From a virus, in the IMG/VR virus record IMGVR_UViG_3300025769_000149, positions 1 to 54,765 of that record: a stretch of DNA of 54,765 nt. One strand, given 5' to 3'. The notes beneath the pieces were generated by a model. The model worked only from the letters and a program-made list of their open reading frames with translations, made no database searches and was not told the DNA's origin. The translations under genes and the position numbers were made by a program. Shown here piece after piece: positions 1 to 7,367 of this stretch (within the stretch, counting starts at the first letter, position 1; every line of letters begins with the position of its first letter).

Positions 1-31
<31 letters not shown>

Positions 32-67
32 CTACACTTTAGTTATATATACGCAACGTCCTTTTTT

Positions 68-122
68 GGAGGTACCTCTATATATGGGTACCCCTAAGGA
101 TATTAGTCCCTAATATCTAGGG
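68..122. promoter_or_regulatory. Cluster of dyad symmetries in the leader
   Basis: Three inverted repeats sit within 55 bases in the roughly 170-base non-coding leader before the first gene. A 10-base palindrome lies at 69-78 (GAGGTACCTC) and an 8-base palindrome at 86-93 (GGGTACCC). A hairpin has arms at 92-106 and 110-122, with a perfect 8-bp inner stem (GATATTAG/CTAATATC), a 3-base loop, a 2-base bulge and a 5-bp outer stem. No T-tract follows, so an intrinsic terminator is unlikely. An operator, a processing structure or a packaging-related site are all possible. The role is unknown. Confidence 0.5.
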
Positions 123-203
123 TATGACATAAGGTATAAGGATTAATAGTAGCAGGCTAGTGTCACAAGTAAAAAGTTAATTAAGTGTGTAATACTATAT
201 TAT

Positions 204-614
204 ATGAGACGACACGGAATAACGCGAAGACGCAGAAAAAGAAAAAAGTGTACAGAGTGCTCTCCTATGGAGATGGCCTCTAGTTCTCCTATGAAGTACG
301 TTCAGGAGGACGGTAGCCCACTTGCTGGATCTGACGCTGCAAAACAACAAGATAAGGATAAAGCTCTTAGTACGTGGGGCGAAGCGCATGGAGGTTTGAC
401 CGGTGGTATCGCGAGATACGCGGCTGGCGATGATCTTGGAGACATCGTAAAAGACGAATTAAAAAATCACGCGTTAATGGCTCTTTCTGGAGGCTTATAC
501 AATCCAGTAACAAAAATGGCGATCGAGGGTGTAAAGCATCTTCAGGAAGTAAAGAAAAGAAAAATATTCGAATCAGGCTACGAAGAATCCAACGTCGGGG
601 CTATGGAAATATAA
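204..614 (+). CDS. Small basic-N-terminus phage protein
   Basis: Predicted 136 aa. The first 15 residues are almost all Arg/Lys, followed by CTEC, then two short SPM-type motifs (SPMEM, SPMKY) like those near the start of other small proteins here. The rest is Gly/Ala-rich, with a stretch (about 65-110) that could form amphipathic helices and a basic C-terminal helix. I do not recognise a family. It is the first gene of the rightward block and is followed after 11 bases by the next gene. The N-terminus suggests nucleic-acid or virion binding, but that is inference. Start chosen at the first ATG after the A/T-rich leader; a later Met (residue 22) is possible. Confidence 0.6.
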   Translation: MRRHGITRRRRKRKKCTECSPMEMASSSPMKYVQEDGSPLAGSDAAKQQDKDKALSTWGEAHGGLTGGIARYAAGDDLGDIVKDELKNHALMALSGGLYNPVTKMAIEGVKHLQEVKKRKIFESGYEESNVGAMEI

Positions 615-625
615 AGAATTAAACA

Positions 626-1033
626 ATGGCTATAACATTAACACCAACACTAACATTATCGAGCACTGGCGGATCAAGTGGAGTTAGCGAAGACGAAACT
701 CTAAGTCTAACCGTTACCGACACACTTTCTATTGGACAAGAGACACACGGTATATCTAGAACTACCGTGTCAACTACAGGCGCAAATAATATTGTACAGC
801 CTCGTACAGACGGTCAGACGTACTATATATACGTAAAGCACACTGGCACGTCTGATGGAACTAGTGCAACAACAGAAACTTTAAACGTAGAGCTAACAGG
901 TGACGTACCATTTGCAAAACTTGCTGCTGATGAGTTCTGTTTTCTGCCTTGTGGTGGCCATTCGTTAGGAGTACAACTACAAGCATCGTCTGGCTCTATT
1001 GTCGCAGAGTACGGATGGTGGGTGAAAGCATAA
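626..1033 (+). CDS. Putative minor virion protein, beta-rich
   Basis: Predicted 135 aa. It is Thr/Ser/Gly-rich at the N-terminus, with alternating polar/hydrophobic strands throughout. A YYIYVKHTG strand is followed by a segment (FAKLAADEFCFLPCGG) and a WWVKA end, the layout of small beta-sandwich phage decoration or fibre-associated proteins. The gene at 49350-49796, near the other end of the rightward block, has a similar layout (KYIRITNLD, then a LGPPDD turn). No signal peptide or catalytic motif. Function is inferred only from composition and neighbours. Confidence 0.55.
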   Translation: MAITLTPTLTLSSTGGSSGVSEDETLSLTVTDTLSIGQETHGISRTTVSTTGANNIVQPRTDGQTYYIYVKHTGTSDGTSATTETLNVELTGDVPFAKLAADEFCFLPCGGHSLGVQLQASSGSIVAEYGWWVKA

Positions 1034-1037
1034 TTAA

Positions 1038-1766
1038 ATGGCATTTAAACTAAAAGCCGGTAATTCAGGCAACCCAATACATAAAAATTTCTCAACGTCA
1101 TTTAAGCACGGCGGACATAACTTAGGAAAAGGCGTTCCTGAAGATACGCCTCACTATAACAAGGAGGGTGGAGCACACACAGGTGGTGACTTCTGGTTCG
1201 AGAAGCAAGGTGACGCATCTGGCTGGACGCAAAAAGGAGGTCGTGTAGAAACGACTGAAGTCCCGCATACACCAGAGGGAGATGCTTACTATGCTAGTTT
1301 ATCAGATGAGGAGAAAAAAGCTGCAGACGAAAGGCAAATAGCAAGATCCTCTCAATTCATACCGCTAGAGGACGCGGGTGGTGAAACAATAGAGCCTATA
1401 ACTCCACGAGTTGGGACTCTACCGTCTCCAGAAAGAGATTTTGAATTGAAACCCTCAACCTCTAGCATCAAAGAATACGCTGGTAAACAAGAAGAAGAAA
1501 AAGAAAGTAAAACTGGCGGTAATCTTAAGTACGAACTTAAGCAGGTAGGGAAAGGAATTAAACACGGGGCTAAGCAAATTGGCACTGATGTAGGGAAATT
1601 CATCAAAAACATTGGCAAAGGTGTTGGAAAATGGTGCGACGCATACGGCTGTTACGAAGGAGAGATGCCTCAAAGCACAACGGAAACAGGTGATGACCCC
1701 GCTTTTGCTAAAAAATACGGTAAATCTACAAAAGGACGTGGATATACTATGAAAAACTGTAAATAA
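1038..1766 (+). CDS. MAFK-leader protein, Lys/Gly-rich, 242 aa
   Basis: Begins MAFKLKAGNSGNPIHKNF, the longest member of a family of proteins here sharing the leader MAFK(M/L)KG followed by a SP/NP-M/I-H-K/R-N-F motif (compare 2108-2401). The remainder is hydrophilic and probably disordered. It has a Gly/His segment (about 25-60), an acidic region (85-160) and a Lys/Gly-rich repeat-like stretch (GKGIKHGAKQIGTDVGKFIKNIGKGVGK, here split as GKGIKHGAK, then IGTDVGKFIKN, then IGKGVGK) with amphipathic-helix periodicity near 165-200. It ends with two Cys pairs. No known enzyme fold is visible. A virion or host-interacting role is inference. Confidence 0.65.
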   Translation: MAFKLKAGNSGNPIHKNFSTSFKHGGHNLGKGVPEDTPHYNKEGGAHTGGDFWFEKQGDASGWTQKGGRVETTEVPHTPEGDAYYASLSDEEKKAADERQIARSSQFIPLEDAGGETIEPITPRVGTLPSPERDFELKPSTSSIKEYAGKQEEEKESKTGGNLKYELKQVGKGIKHGAKQIGTDVGKFIKNIGKGVGKWCDAYGCYEGEMPQSTTETGDDPAFAKKYGKSTKGRGYTMKNCK

Positions 1767-1806
1767 AGTAGGGAAAATCCCTATACCAAACATAAAACCA
1801 TAAATA

Positions 1807-2097
1807 ATGACCTATTTATACTACAAGACGTCGACTTCGACGCACACAATGAAGCCAAGTAAACAAGAAATTGAGCAATGGACGCACATGTCTGACAAAT
1901 CTAACTGGCGAATTACCCAATTACCTAACGGATACTACCAAACAGAGGTTTCTCACCCTGCAATTGACGATAATTGGCACTCTGTAACCCGTAGAGAGAC
2001 CATGGAAGGTGCAGAATCCGCGATTGACGGCAGTATCGACTACTTTTCTAAAAAATTAGAGGCTACAAAAGGGCCGAAAGTAGTAAAAACTTTTTAA
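1807..2097 (+). CDS. Small hypothetical phage protein
   Basis: Predicted 96 aa from the first ATG, or 82 aa from ATG at 1849 (MKPSKQEIE), which looks at least as likely because the first 14 residues are low-complexity Tyr/Thr/Ser. The mature region has a beta-like run (NWRITQLPNGYYQTEV) then a helix (ESAIDGSIDYFSKKLEATK), consistent with a compact alpha/beta domain. A 40-base gap precedes it and 10 bases separate it from the next gene. Family not recognised. Confidence 0.6.
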   Translation: MTYLYYKTSTSTHTMKPSKQEIEQWTHMSDKSNWRITQLPNGYYQTEVSHPAIDDNWHSVTRRETMEGAESAIDGSIDYFSKKLEATKGPKVVKTF

Positions 2098-2107
2098 TAT
2101 AAGAAAT

Positions 2108-2401
2108 ATGGCATTTAAAATGAAAGGCAGCCCTATGCACCGTAACTTCGGTGTTGGCAGCGCAACAAAAAAGCGTGGCGAAGATATGGAAGAGATGGAG
2201 AAAATAGACGCTACCGCTGCGTTTGATCCAGAGGGAGACGGTACAGGGGGAAGTGGTAAGAACTGGCAAGCAGCAATTAGTCTACAGCAAGAGACTGATA
2301 CAACCATTGGCGCTGATAAAAGTCTTAAGACGGGCGGATCTACTGTAGCTGATACTGTAAGTACTGACAAAAAGAAAAAAAGAAAGAGAAAAAACAAGTA
2401 A
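2108..2401 (+). CDS. MAFKMKG-leader mini-protein A
   Basis: Predicted 97 aa starting MAFKMKGSPMHRNFGVG, the clearest example of the shared leader. The rest is hydrophilic and low complexity: an acidic patch (EDMEEMEKID), Gly-rich linker, Thr/Ser region and a strongly basic tail of Lys/Arg (residues about 85-97). It appears disordered. It is followed after two bases by another leader-sharing gene. The leader is also conserved at DNA level with the genes at 2404, 2675 and 43346. Not recognised as any named family. Confidence 0.65.
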   Translation: MAFKMKGSPMHRNFGVGSATKKRGEDMEEMEKIDATAAFDPEGDGTGGSGKNWQAAISLQQETDTTIGADKSLKTGGSTVADTVSTDKKKKRKRKNK

Positions 2402-2403
2402 TC

Positions 2404-2673
2404 ATGGCATTTAAAATGAAAGGCTTCCCAAAACAGTCAGGTGTAGGTGGCGTTGAGGCTGAAGAGCGTAAAATAGAAAACATACCGACTAGCGCCCCTG
2501 GCTCTCAAAACCCTAGTTTTCCTGAAGTTTTGTATACCACAGACGGTAAAGCTGTGAAAAGTCAGAGCTTAGACGAAGGGGAGATGCCACTTAAGCCTAG
2601 TTCAGACAAGAACGGTAAATATATAACTTATCCTGGTAGAGGAAGACTCTACTACAAAAATCCAACAAACTAA
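2404..2673 (+). CDS. MAFKMKG-leader mini-protein B
   Basis: Predicted 89 aa starting MAFKMKGFPKQSGVGG. The leader matches the previous gene nearly base for base over about 21 nt, then the proteins diverge completely. The C-terminal half contains short strands (VLYTTDGKAV, KYITYPGRGRLYYKN) suggesting a small beta domain. The stop is followed by ATG of the next leader gene with a one-base gap. Function unknown. Confidence 0.65.
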   Translation: MAFKMKGFPKQSGVGGVEAEERKIENIPTSAPGSQNPSFPEVLYTTDGKAVKSQSLDEGEMPLKPSSDKNGKYITYPGRGRLYYKNPTN

Positions 2674-2674
2674 T

Positions 2675-2959
2675 ATGGCATTTAAAATGACAGGCTACTC
2701 AGCCTTTGATAAAGAAGACCCTAAAACTATGCGCGTAGAAGTTGATCGCGTAGGATCTGATGGTGGAACCTTATGGGTAAATACGAATGAAGGCCCGCGT
2801 AAAGTTAAAGGCGGCGCTGCAGGTATCGCTGAAATTCAAGCAGGCGACATGGTGACAGTTAACGTTGGAGGCGGTGGTATGCTAACATTAGACGCTAAGG
2901 CTGCTGACGACGACGCAACTCACGACTTGCGTAAAAAAAAGACTAAAGCTAGCGCATAA
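2675..2959 (+). CDS. MAFKM-leader mini-protein C
   Basis: Predicted 94 aa starting MAFKMTGYSAFDKEDP. After the leader lies a beta-rich core (MRVEVDRVGSDGGTLWVNT, EIQAGDMVTVNVGGGGMLTLD) resembling a small barrel with a GDMV turn, as in SH3/OB-like or GroES-like cores, then a basic tail (RKKKTKASA). It lies directly upstream of the groEL-like gene with a 37-base A/T-rich gap. A link to the chaperonin is suggested only by position. Confidence 0.65.
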   Translation: MAFKMTGYSAFDKEDPKTMRVEVDRVGSDGGTLWVNTNEGPRKVKGGAAGIAEIQAGDMVTVNVGGGGMLTLDAKAADDDATHDLRKKKTKASA

Positions 2960-2996
2960 GCTAACTACTATAATTTAATTTAATTTACTATAATTC

Positions 2997-4568
2997 ATGG
3001 AATACAACTTACCTAGTGAGTTGATCAAACGTTTAGACTTTGGTCAAACCGCTAAAGAAAAAGTAATAGCTGGCGTACATAAGCTAGCACAAGCCGTAAA
3101 GAGCACATTAGGCGCATCGGGTAAATGCGTAATATACGAGGATGCTCGCGGCCGACCGGTGATCACAAAAGACGGAGTAACCGTTGCCCAAAGCGTAGTC
3201 TTATATGATCCGGTTGAAAACATAGGTGCTACCCTTATTAAAGAAGCAGCTAACAATACAGTGAAAGAAGCAGGCGACGGTACCACTACGGCTACCGTCC
3301 TTGCTGAAGCACTACTTAAAGAGGTAAACAAAGAAAAATATGCTGATGAATCTATTAGAGAAATCAAAGCAGGTATTAGTTCAGGCTTGGAGAAAGTTGT
3401 TAAACATCTTGAAGACAGGGCTATTGAAGTTGAAGGGAGCATGCTTAGCGCTGTTAGCGCGATTAGTTGCAATAATGATAAAGCCCTTGGAAGCGTTATT
3501 GCAGAGGCTTACGAAAAAGTAGGTAAGCATGGTGTCGTACTTATGGAGGAAGGTGACACCGAAGACACGCATGTGGAGTTAGTTGACGGAGTGCAGGTTG
3601 ATTGCGGGCTTACGTCTCCGCACTTTGTCACTAACACTGATAAGCATTTAGCAGAACTAGATAATCCCTACGTATTAGTAGTATCTAGTTTAATACCTAA
3701 CGTACGCAAAATACAAAACGTGTTAGAGCATGTCATCAAGACTGGACGAGCTTTACTTATCATAGCTCCAGTAGATCAGCAAGTGAAAGCCGCGTTGATG
3801 ATGAACAAGGTTAAAGGCAATATCAAAGTTAATATTATTGACCTACCTGGCTTTGGACCTACTAGAAAAGATGCTACAGAAGATTTAGCTATATTAACAG
3901 GCGCTACTATTATTAACGAAGAACTAGGTGATGATCTAGATCTTATTAGTGTAGATCATTTAGGAGAAGTAGAATACGCCGTTACTAGCGATACTAATAC
4001 AGTTATAACATTAGATGGTGTAACTGAGGATATAGAAAATAGGATTAAAGAGGTTAATAACAAAATCGCTGAAGAGAAAAACGGTTTTATTAAGAAAAAG
4101 CTAGAACAACGTCTAGCGACTCTTTCAGGTTCAGTAGGTATTGTTAAAGTAGGTGCTGCTTCAAAAGTAGAGCTTAAGGAAAAGAAAGATAGAGTCGAAG
4201 ACGCTATATATGCTACAAAGGCCGCGCTGCGAGAAGGTATTATTCCTGGTGGAGGTTCGGCGTTATGGTGGGCTTCTAAAAAAATTAAACCCACTAACGT
4301 GGGTGAGGAGATTCTCCTTGAGGCTATTAAGTCTCCAATGCTGACTATCCTAGATAACGCAGGTCTTACTAATGCTAAGTGTGATGGTAAAGACTATTGC
4401 GGTATTGATGTTATATCTGGTAAATGTACAGATATGCTAGACGTAGGAATAGTAGATCCGGTTTTGGTAACAAAATCGGCGCTGAAAAATGCTGTATCAG
4501 TAGTATCAACTATTATATCAGCTGATTGTGTAATTTCAAACGCTAGAGCAGATGAGAGCAATCAATGA
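2997..4568 (+). CDS. groEL: Phage-encoded chaperonin GroEL (Hsp60)
   Basis: Predicted 523 aa group I chaperonin, an ATP-driven folding cage for substrate proteins such as capsid or tail subunits. The ATP-site motifs are intact: TKDG with Asp59 (E. coli Asp52), GDGTTT at 93-98 (Asp87 equivalent) and the DAIYATKAAL segment with Asp402 (Asp398 equivalent) followed by PGGGSAL. The protein lacks the Gly/Met-rich C-terminal tail of bacterial GroEL and ends ARADESNQ. The P-loop-like segment reads ASGKC rather than the usual GPKGR, a notable divergence. The gene overlaps groES by 17 bases. It is divergent enough to be a long-established phage gene rather than a recent host capture (inference). Confidence 0.95.
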   Translation: MEYNLPSELIKRLDFGQTAKEKVIAGVHKLAQAVKSTLGASGKCVIYEDARGRPVITKDGVTVAQSVVLYDPVENIGATLIKEAANNTVKEAGDGTTTATVLAEALLKEVNKEKYADESIREIKAGISSGLEKVVKHLEDRAIEVEGSMLSAVSAISCNNDKALGSVIAEAYEKVGKHGVVLMEEGDTEDTHVELVDGVQVDCGLTSPHFVTNTDKHLAELDNPYVLVVSSLIPNVRKIQNVLEHVIKTGRALLIIAPVDQQVKAALMMNKVKGNIKVNIIDLPGFGPTRKDATEDLAILTGATIINEELGDDLDLISVDHLGEVEYAVTSDTNTVITLDGVTEDIENRIKEVNNKIAEEKNGFIKKKLEQRLATLSGSVGIVKVGAASKVELKEKKDRVEDAIYATKAALREGIIPGGGSALWWASKKIKPTNVGEEILLEAIKSPMLTILDNAGLTNAKCDGKDYCGIDVISGKCTDMLDVGIVDPVLVTKSALKNAVSVVSTIISADCVISNARADESNQ

Positions 4569-4809
4569 TTATATAGTGGTAGATAAGCAGAAAGCAGGGC
4601 CTAAAAAGATTGGAGGTCTTATTCTCACTGAAGATCTAGATCAAGACAATAGATATGTTAAGGCTACAATTATATCTACAGGAAACTTAGTTGAAGGCTT
4701 AAAAGATAACGATGTTATATATTACGACAAACACGCTGGGCATGGTATAACCTGGGCAGATACAATGTACCATGTGATCCGAGCAAGAGATGTTGTGTTA
4801 GTGGAGTAA
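4552..4809 (+). CDS. groES: Phage-encoded co-chaperonin GroES
   Basis: Predicted 85 aa, shorter than bacterial GroES (about 95 aa). It keeps the family layout: an N-terminal strand (INDYIVVDK), a mobile-loop region (KKIGGLILTEDLDQ) with the hydrophobic GLIL tripeptide type contact for GroEL, a central VKATIIST strand, a KDNDVIYYDK turn and a final strand (IRARDVVLVE). Starts inside the end of groEL, so the two are probably translationally coupled. Expected to cap the phage GroEL, or host GroEL, in the cytoplasm. Confidence 0.88.
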   Translation: MRAINDYIVVDKQKAGPKKIGGLILTEDLDQDNRYVKATIISTGNLVEGLKDNDVIYYDKHAGHGITWADTMYHVIRARDVVLVE

Positions 4810-4907
4810 CTACTTCGCTAAACGTGTGATATATATATTAGACCTAAACCTTAAATCACAAACCCTAAACGGTAAATCTTAAACAATTAATAAATAAAAA
4901 TTTAAAA
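4810..4907 (+). promoter_or_regulatory. A/T-rich intergenic leader, possible promoter
   Basis: This 98-base gap is among the longest in the rightward block. It holds loosely repeated CCTAAA/TTAAATC segments and ends in an A/T-rich leader immediately before ATG, without a Shine-Dalgarno sequence. No terminator-like hairpin is visible after groES. A promoter or leader for the following virion gene is plausible, but I cannot assign specific boxes. Confidence 0.25.
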
Positions 4908-5825
4908 ATGACAAACGGAAATTTTTTGTATTTTGCGGAATCAGACGTAGAGACTGGTGGCCACATTGATGGTGAGCCAGAAGCTATTTGTTTTCCTGCA
5001 AGCGCATACATTGGCACTTTCCCTAGAACTGCTACTTCAGTCCTTGTAAAAGCAGAGGCTGGCGGTTATCAGTACAGTTTAATCATGGGCACTAACACCG
5101 GTAAGAATAAAGAGGTTGTTAAGGCTATGGATTCGATCGTGTACGCTAACGCGTCTCAAGGAAAGATGATCACTGTGTATGATGCTGAGGCTGGTACAGT
5201 TAAAGAAGCTAGAATCAACAAAGCCCTACAAGGTCTTGTGACAAGCGTTGCTGGGTTTAGTTGTAGGGCTGTAGGTCCTATTGAAAACAAGGTGAGCACT
5301 ACTGCTAGTGATTTTGGAAACTACGGAGCCGGTGTAGTAGGCACTAGCGCTACTCAACCAACTCCGCTAAACTACACTTGGCGACATGGTTCTGGTTACA
5401 TAACAGAAACGTTTATTGATATAACGGGTCTTGGTAGTGCTAATGACGCTGGTGATGCGATTGGACTCGCTGCTGGTGGTAGAGCTTTTTTCTCAGTAGG
5501 TAAACCGCAAGCCGCGGCTGTAGTTCCATATAAAGTGGAAATGACTTGCCTTGTTGTTCCAACATCTGGATCTAACAACTTGACGGATATTGATCTTTAC
5601 GCTAACTCTTCTGCTGACATTGAGTATGACGGCGCTGTTGATGGCGGTGGTGGTGATCAACTAATTAACAGTGGAACTTGGACAAAAGGTAAGACTTTAG
5701 TTCAAGAAGACAATGTAAACGATACGGTTTTAAACAAACCTCTTTATCTAGCCGCAGGTGCGACTCACAGTGGCGCTAACACGTTTACGGCGGGTAAGTA
5801 TGTCGTAAGAGTATACTGGGTATAA
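4908..5825 (+). CDS. Putative virion structural protein, beta-rich
   Basis: Predicted 305 aa, rich in Gly, Ala, Thr and Val with short strands and loops. It has an Ala/Gly-rich middle and a C-terminal strand reading GKYVVRVYWV. There is no signal peptide, membrane segment or catalytic motif. The preceding A/T-rich leader is typical of well-expressed Bacteroidetes genes. Composition and position between the chaperonin pair and further small virion-like genes suggest a head decoration or fibre component. The family is not recognised. Confidence 0.6.
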   Translation: MTNGNFLYFAESDVETGGHIDGEPEAICFPASAYIGTFPRTATSVLVKAEAGGYQYSLIMGTNTGKNKEVVKAMDSIVYANASQGKMITVYDAEAGTVKEARINKALQGLVTSVAGFSCRAVGPIENKVSTTASDFGNYGAGVVGTSATQPTPLNYTWRHGSGYITETFIDITGLGSANDAGDAIGLAAGGRAFFSVGKPQAAAVVPYKVEMTCLVVPTSGSNNLTDIDLYANSSADIEYDGAVDGGGGDQLINSGTWTKGKTLVQEDNVNDTVLNKPLYLAAGATHSGANTFTAGKYVVRVYWV

Positions 5826-5852
5826 TAATAACATTTAAAAAATAAAGAAATT

Positions 5853-6239
5853 ATGGCAAGATTATTATTTGCAAGCGGCGCTGGAATTGACGCTACAGGA
5901 AGAACGATAGACGCATGCTCAGTAGATGGAAGTGAACTTATAGGTGTAATGCCAGTAAGCGCTACTACTACAGAGGCAATTTTTAGAACTGACAACGGTT
6001 ACGCACCTAACACTACAAGAGTCGTTTTTACTCACGACGATACGCACGCTGTAGAAAGTGGCGCGTCAGGTCATAGAGTTAGAGAAATTGCTGAGGTATT
6101 AACTAAAGCAGCTTCTGCTGGCCCACACTCAGTTGTGGTAGATGTACTTGATTTTGACAATAACGTTAAAACACCAGGTTTAAACTTTGTGACTGGAATT
6201 AGTATCGAAGCTATGTCTGGATACTTCTGGAACACGTAA
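5853..6239 (+). CDS. Small putative structural protein
   Basis: Predicted 128 aa, beginning MARLLFASGAGIDATGRTID and made mainly of short beta strands (ELIGVMPVSA, RVVFTHDD, HSVVVDVLDFD). It looks like a compact beta-sandwich of the type found in phage decoration proteins. It is followed directly by the next gene (one base gap). No motif allows a functional call. Confidence 0.6.
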   Translation: MARLLFASGAGIDATGRTIDACSVDGSELIGVMPVSATTTEAIFRTDNGYAPNTTRVVFTHDDTHAVESGASGHRVREIAEVLTKAASAGPHSVVVDVLDFDNNVKTPGLNFVTGISIEAMSGYFWNT

Positions 6240-6240
6240 G

Positions 6241-6681
6241 ATGAGACTGACAGCGCAAGATTTGCGTGATATGAATATCCTTAAGTATTACAGGCTCACG
6301 CGTAAGTGGGCCTGTAAGACTTATGGATTAACTGATGCTGATCTAGAGTTACTTATATATCTAGATCACAAGGGTAGATTTACCCGCAACGAATTTATCG
6401 AGGGTGCTTACACATATTCTTGGGATAAGAAAAGGTGGGAGAAACTTCGATCAGCTGGCTGGATAGAAGTTTGGCGACATAGAAATAGAACGAGTATTAA
6501 ATACTCTGTATTTAAAACGTCGTTTAAATGCTCACAGCTAGTAACACGAATATATCGCATATTACTAGGCGAAGAAGATATGCCAACTTCTGAACGTAGT
6601 ATTTTTTACAACAATAAATCGTATACAGATAAAGTCTATAACAAAGCTATAGACGATATGATACGAGATAAAGACAGATAA
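6241..6681 (+). CDS. Winged-helix-like phage protein
   Basis: Predicted 146 aa. Residues about 10-95 fit a winged helix-turn-helix: helix 1 (NILKYYRLTRKWACKTYG), helix 2 (DADLELLIYLDHKG), a second helical pair (RNEFIEGAYTYSWDKKRWEKLRSAG) and a wing (WIEVWRHRNRTSIKYSV). The LTDADLELLIYL / GRFT pattern is similar to MarR-type regulators. The C-terminal 50 residues are basic and helical. It could be a DNA-binding regulator of late genes or a virion-associated DNA protein. The fold call is by eye. Confidence 0.65.
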   Translation: MRLTAQDLRDMNILKYYRLTRKWACKTYGLTDADLELLIYLDHKGRFTRNEFIEGAYTYSWDKKRWEKLRSAGWIEVWRHRNRTSIKYSVFKTSFKCSQLVTRIYRILLGEEDMPTSERSIFYNNKSYTDKVYNKAIDDMIRDKDR

Positions 6682-6682
6682 C

Positions 6683-6853
6683 ATGGCTTTTAAAATGAAA
6701 GGGCCTTACCACAAGGCTTTTAAAAACGTTGGTAAATCAGGTATGAATGAAGAACCTTATAAAAAAGTTAAGCATAAGTCCAAAGAAAACGAAGGATGGA
6801 GTATGACTATTGAAAAAGGAGGTTCTTCAAAAGAGAAAACAGTCGTAAAGTAA
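6683..6853 (+). CDS. MAFKMKG-leader mini-protein D, 56 aa
   Basis: A 56-aa gene starting MAFKMKGPYHKAFKNVGKSG and ending KEKTVVK. It is Lys-rich and probably disordered. The start lies one base after the previous stop, and its stop TAA shares the A with the ATG of the following leader gene (TAATG), arguing for real, coupled translation. The repeated leader with the genes at 2108, 2404, 2675, 6853 and 43346 supports the call despite the small size. Function unknown. Confidence 0.65.
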   Translation: MAFKMKGPYHKAFKNVGKSGMNEEPYKKVKHKSKENEGWSMTIEKGGSSKEKTVVK

Positions 6854-7227
6854 TGGCTTTTAAACTCGGTCGTAAACCTTTACCTGGCATTGCTCACAAC
6901 GGTCAACTAAATAAGAAACTTAACATTAAGCACAAAGATCTTGAAGAAGGCACTGTAGCAGAGGCTGTTAATGGCAACGAAATGGTAATAGACAAAGACG
7001 TACCTAAAGACAGTAGATTATACAAAGAAGCCGTAGCTCATGAGGCTGTTCATTGTAAAGAAATGGCTGAGGGCAGAATAGCTTATGGAAAAGACTGGGT
7101 TAGATCAGACGGTAAGACTTACCCTAGAAAAGACGGTAAGATAAAGTATAACGGCGAGTGGCACGAAGAGGGAAGCGAAGTATTTCCTTGGGAGCAACGA
7201 GCTATGAACGCAGAAAAATATGTCTAA
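6853..7227 (+). CDS. MAFK-leader zincin-like protein
   Basis: Predicted 124 aa starting MAFKLGRKPLPGIAHNG. It contains an HExxH zinc-peptidase motif (HEAVH, residues 63-67) in a helix, preceded by a strand (NEMVIDKDVP) and followed by WHEEGSE...PWEQRA (103-118), whose acidic residues could supply a third zinc ligand. This is the minimal layout of small phage zincins. The substrate is unknown; virion maturation or host-protein cleavage are possible. It combines the family leader with a folded, possibly catalytic domain. Confidence 0.65.
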   Translation: MAFKLGRKPLPGIAHNGQLNKKLNIKHKDLEEGTVAEAVNGNEMVIDKDVPKDSRLYKEAVAHEAVHCKEMAEGRIAYGKDWVRSDGKTYPRKDGKIKYNGEWHEEGSEVFPWEQRAMNAEKYV

Positions 7228-7366
7228 ATTCGCAAAAAGATTTTGTAAAAAATCACCGTTTAAACACGCGGTTACAGCTAGTGGGCACAAGCACGTTGAT
7301 GCTAAAGCGCCAAAAAAACCTGCGCCAGCTGGCGAGGTTGATAAATCAAAGTTAGAATTATTATAG
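7220..7366 (+). CDS. Basic mini-protein, 48 aa
   Basis: A 48-aa gene beginning MSKFAKRFCKKSPFKHAVTA, overlapping the end of the zincin-like gene by 8 bases and ending one base before the next ATG. It is Lys/Ala/Pro-rich, and its KSPFKH motif is similar to the SPMH/SPLA motif in the leader-sharing proteins. Probably a small virion or nucleic-acid-associated peptide. Supported by tight packing, not by a known family. Confidence 0.55.
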   Translation: MSKFAKRFCKKSPFKHAVTASGHKHVDAKAPKKPAPAGEVDKSKLELL

Positions 7367-7367
7367 T

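Noticed and set aside
1455-1793. A 112-codon minus-strand frame rich in Phe/Ser/Thr
   Set aside because: Shadow of the MAFK-leader gene; no leader or context for a leftward gene there.
7158-7355. A 65-codon frame on the plus strand starting within the zincin-like gene
   Set aside because: Overlaps the better supported 48-aa gene at 7220-7366 in a different frame; composition is that of a shadow.
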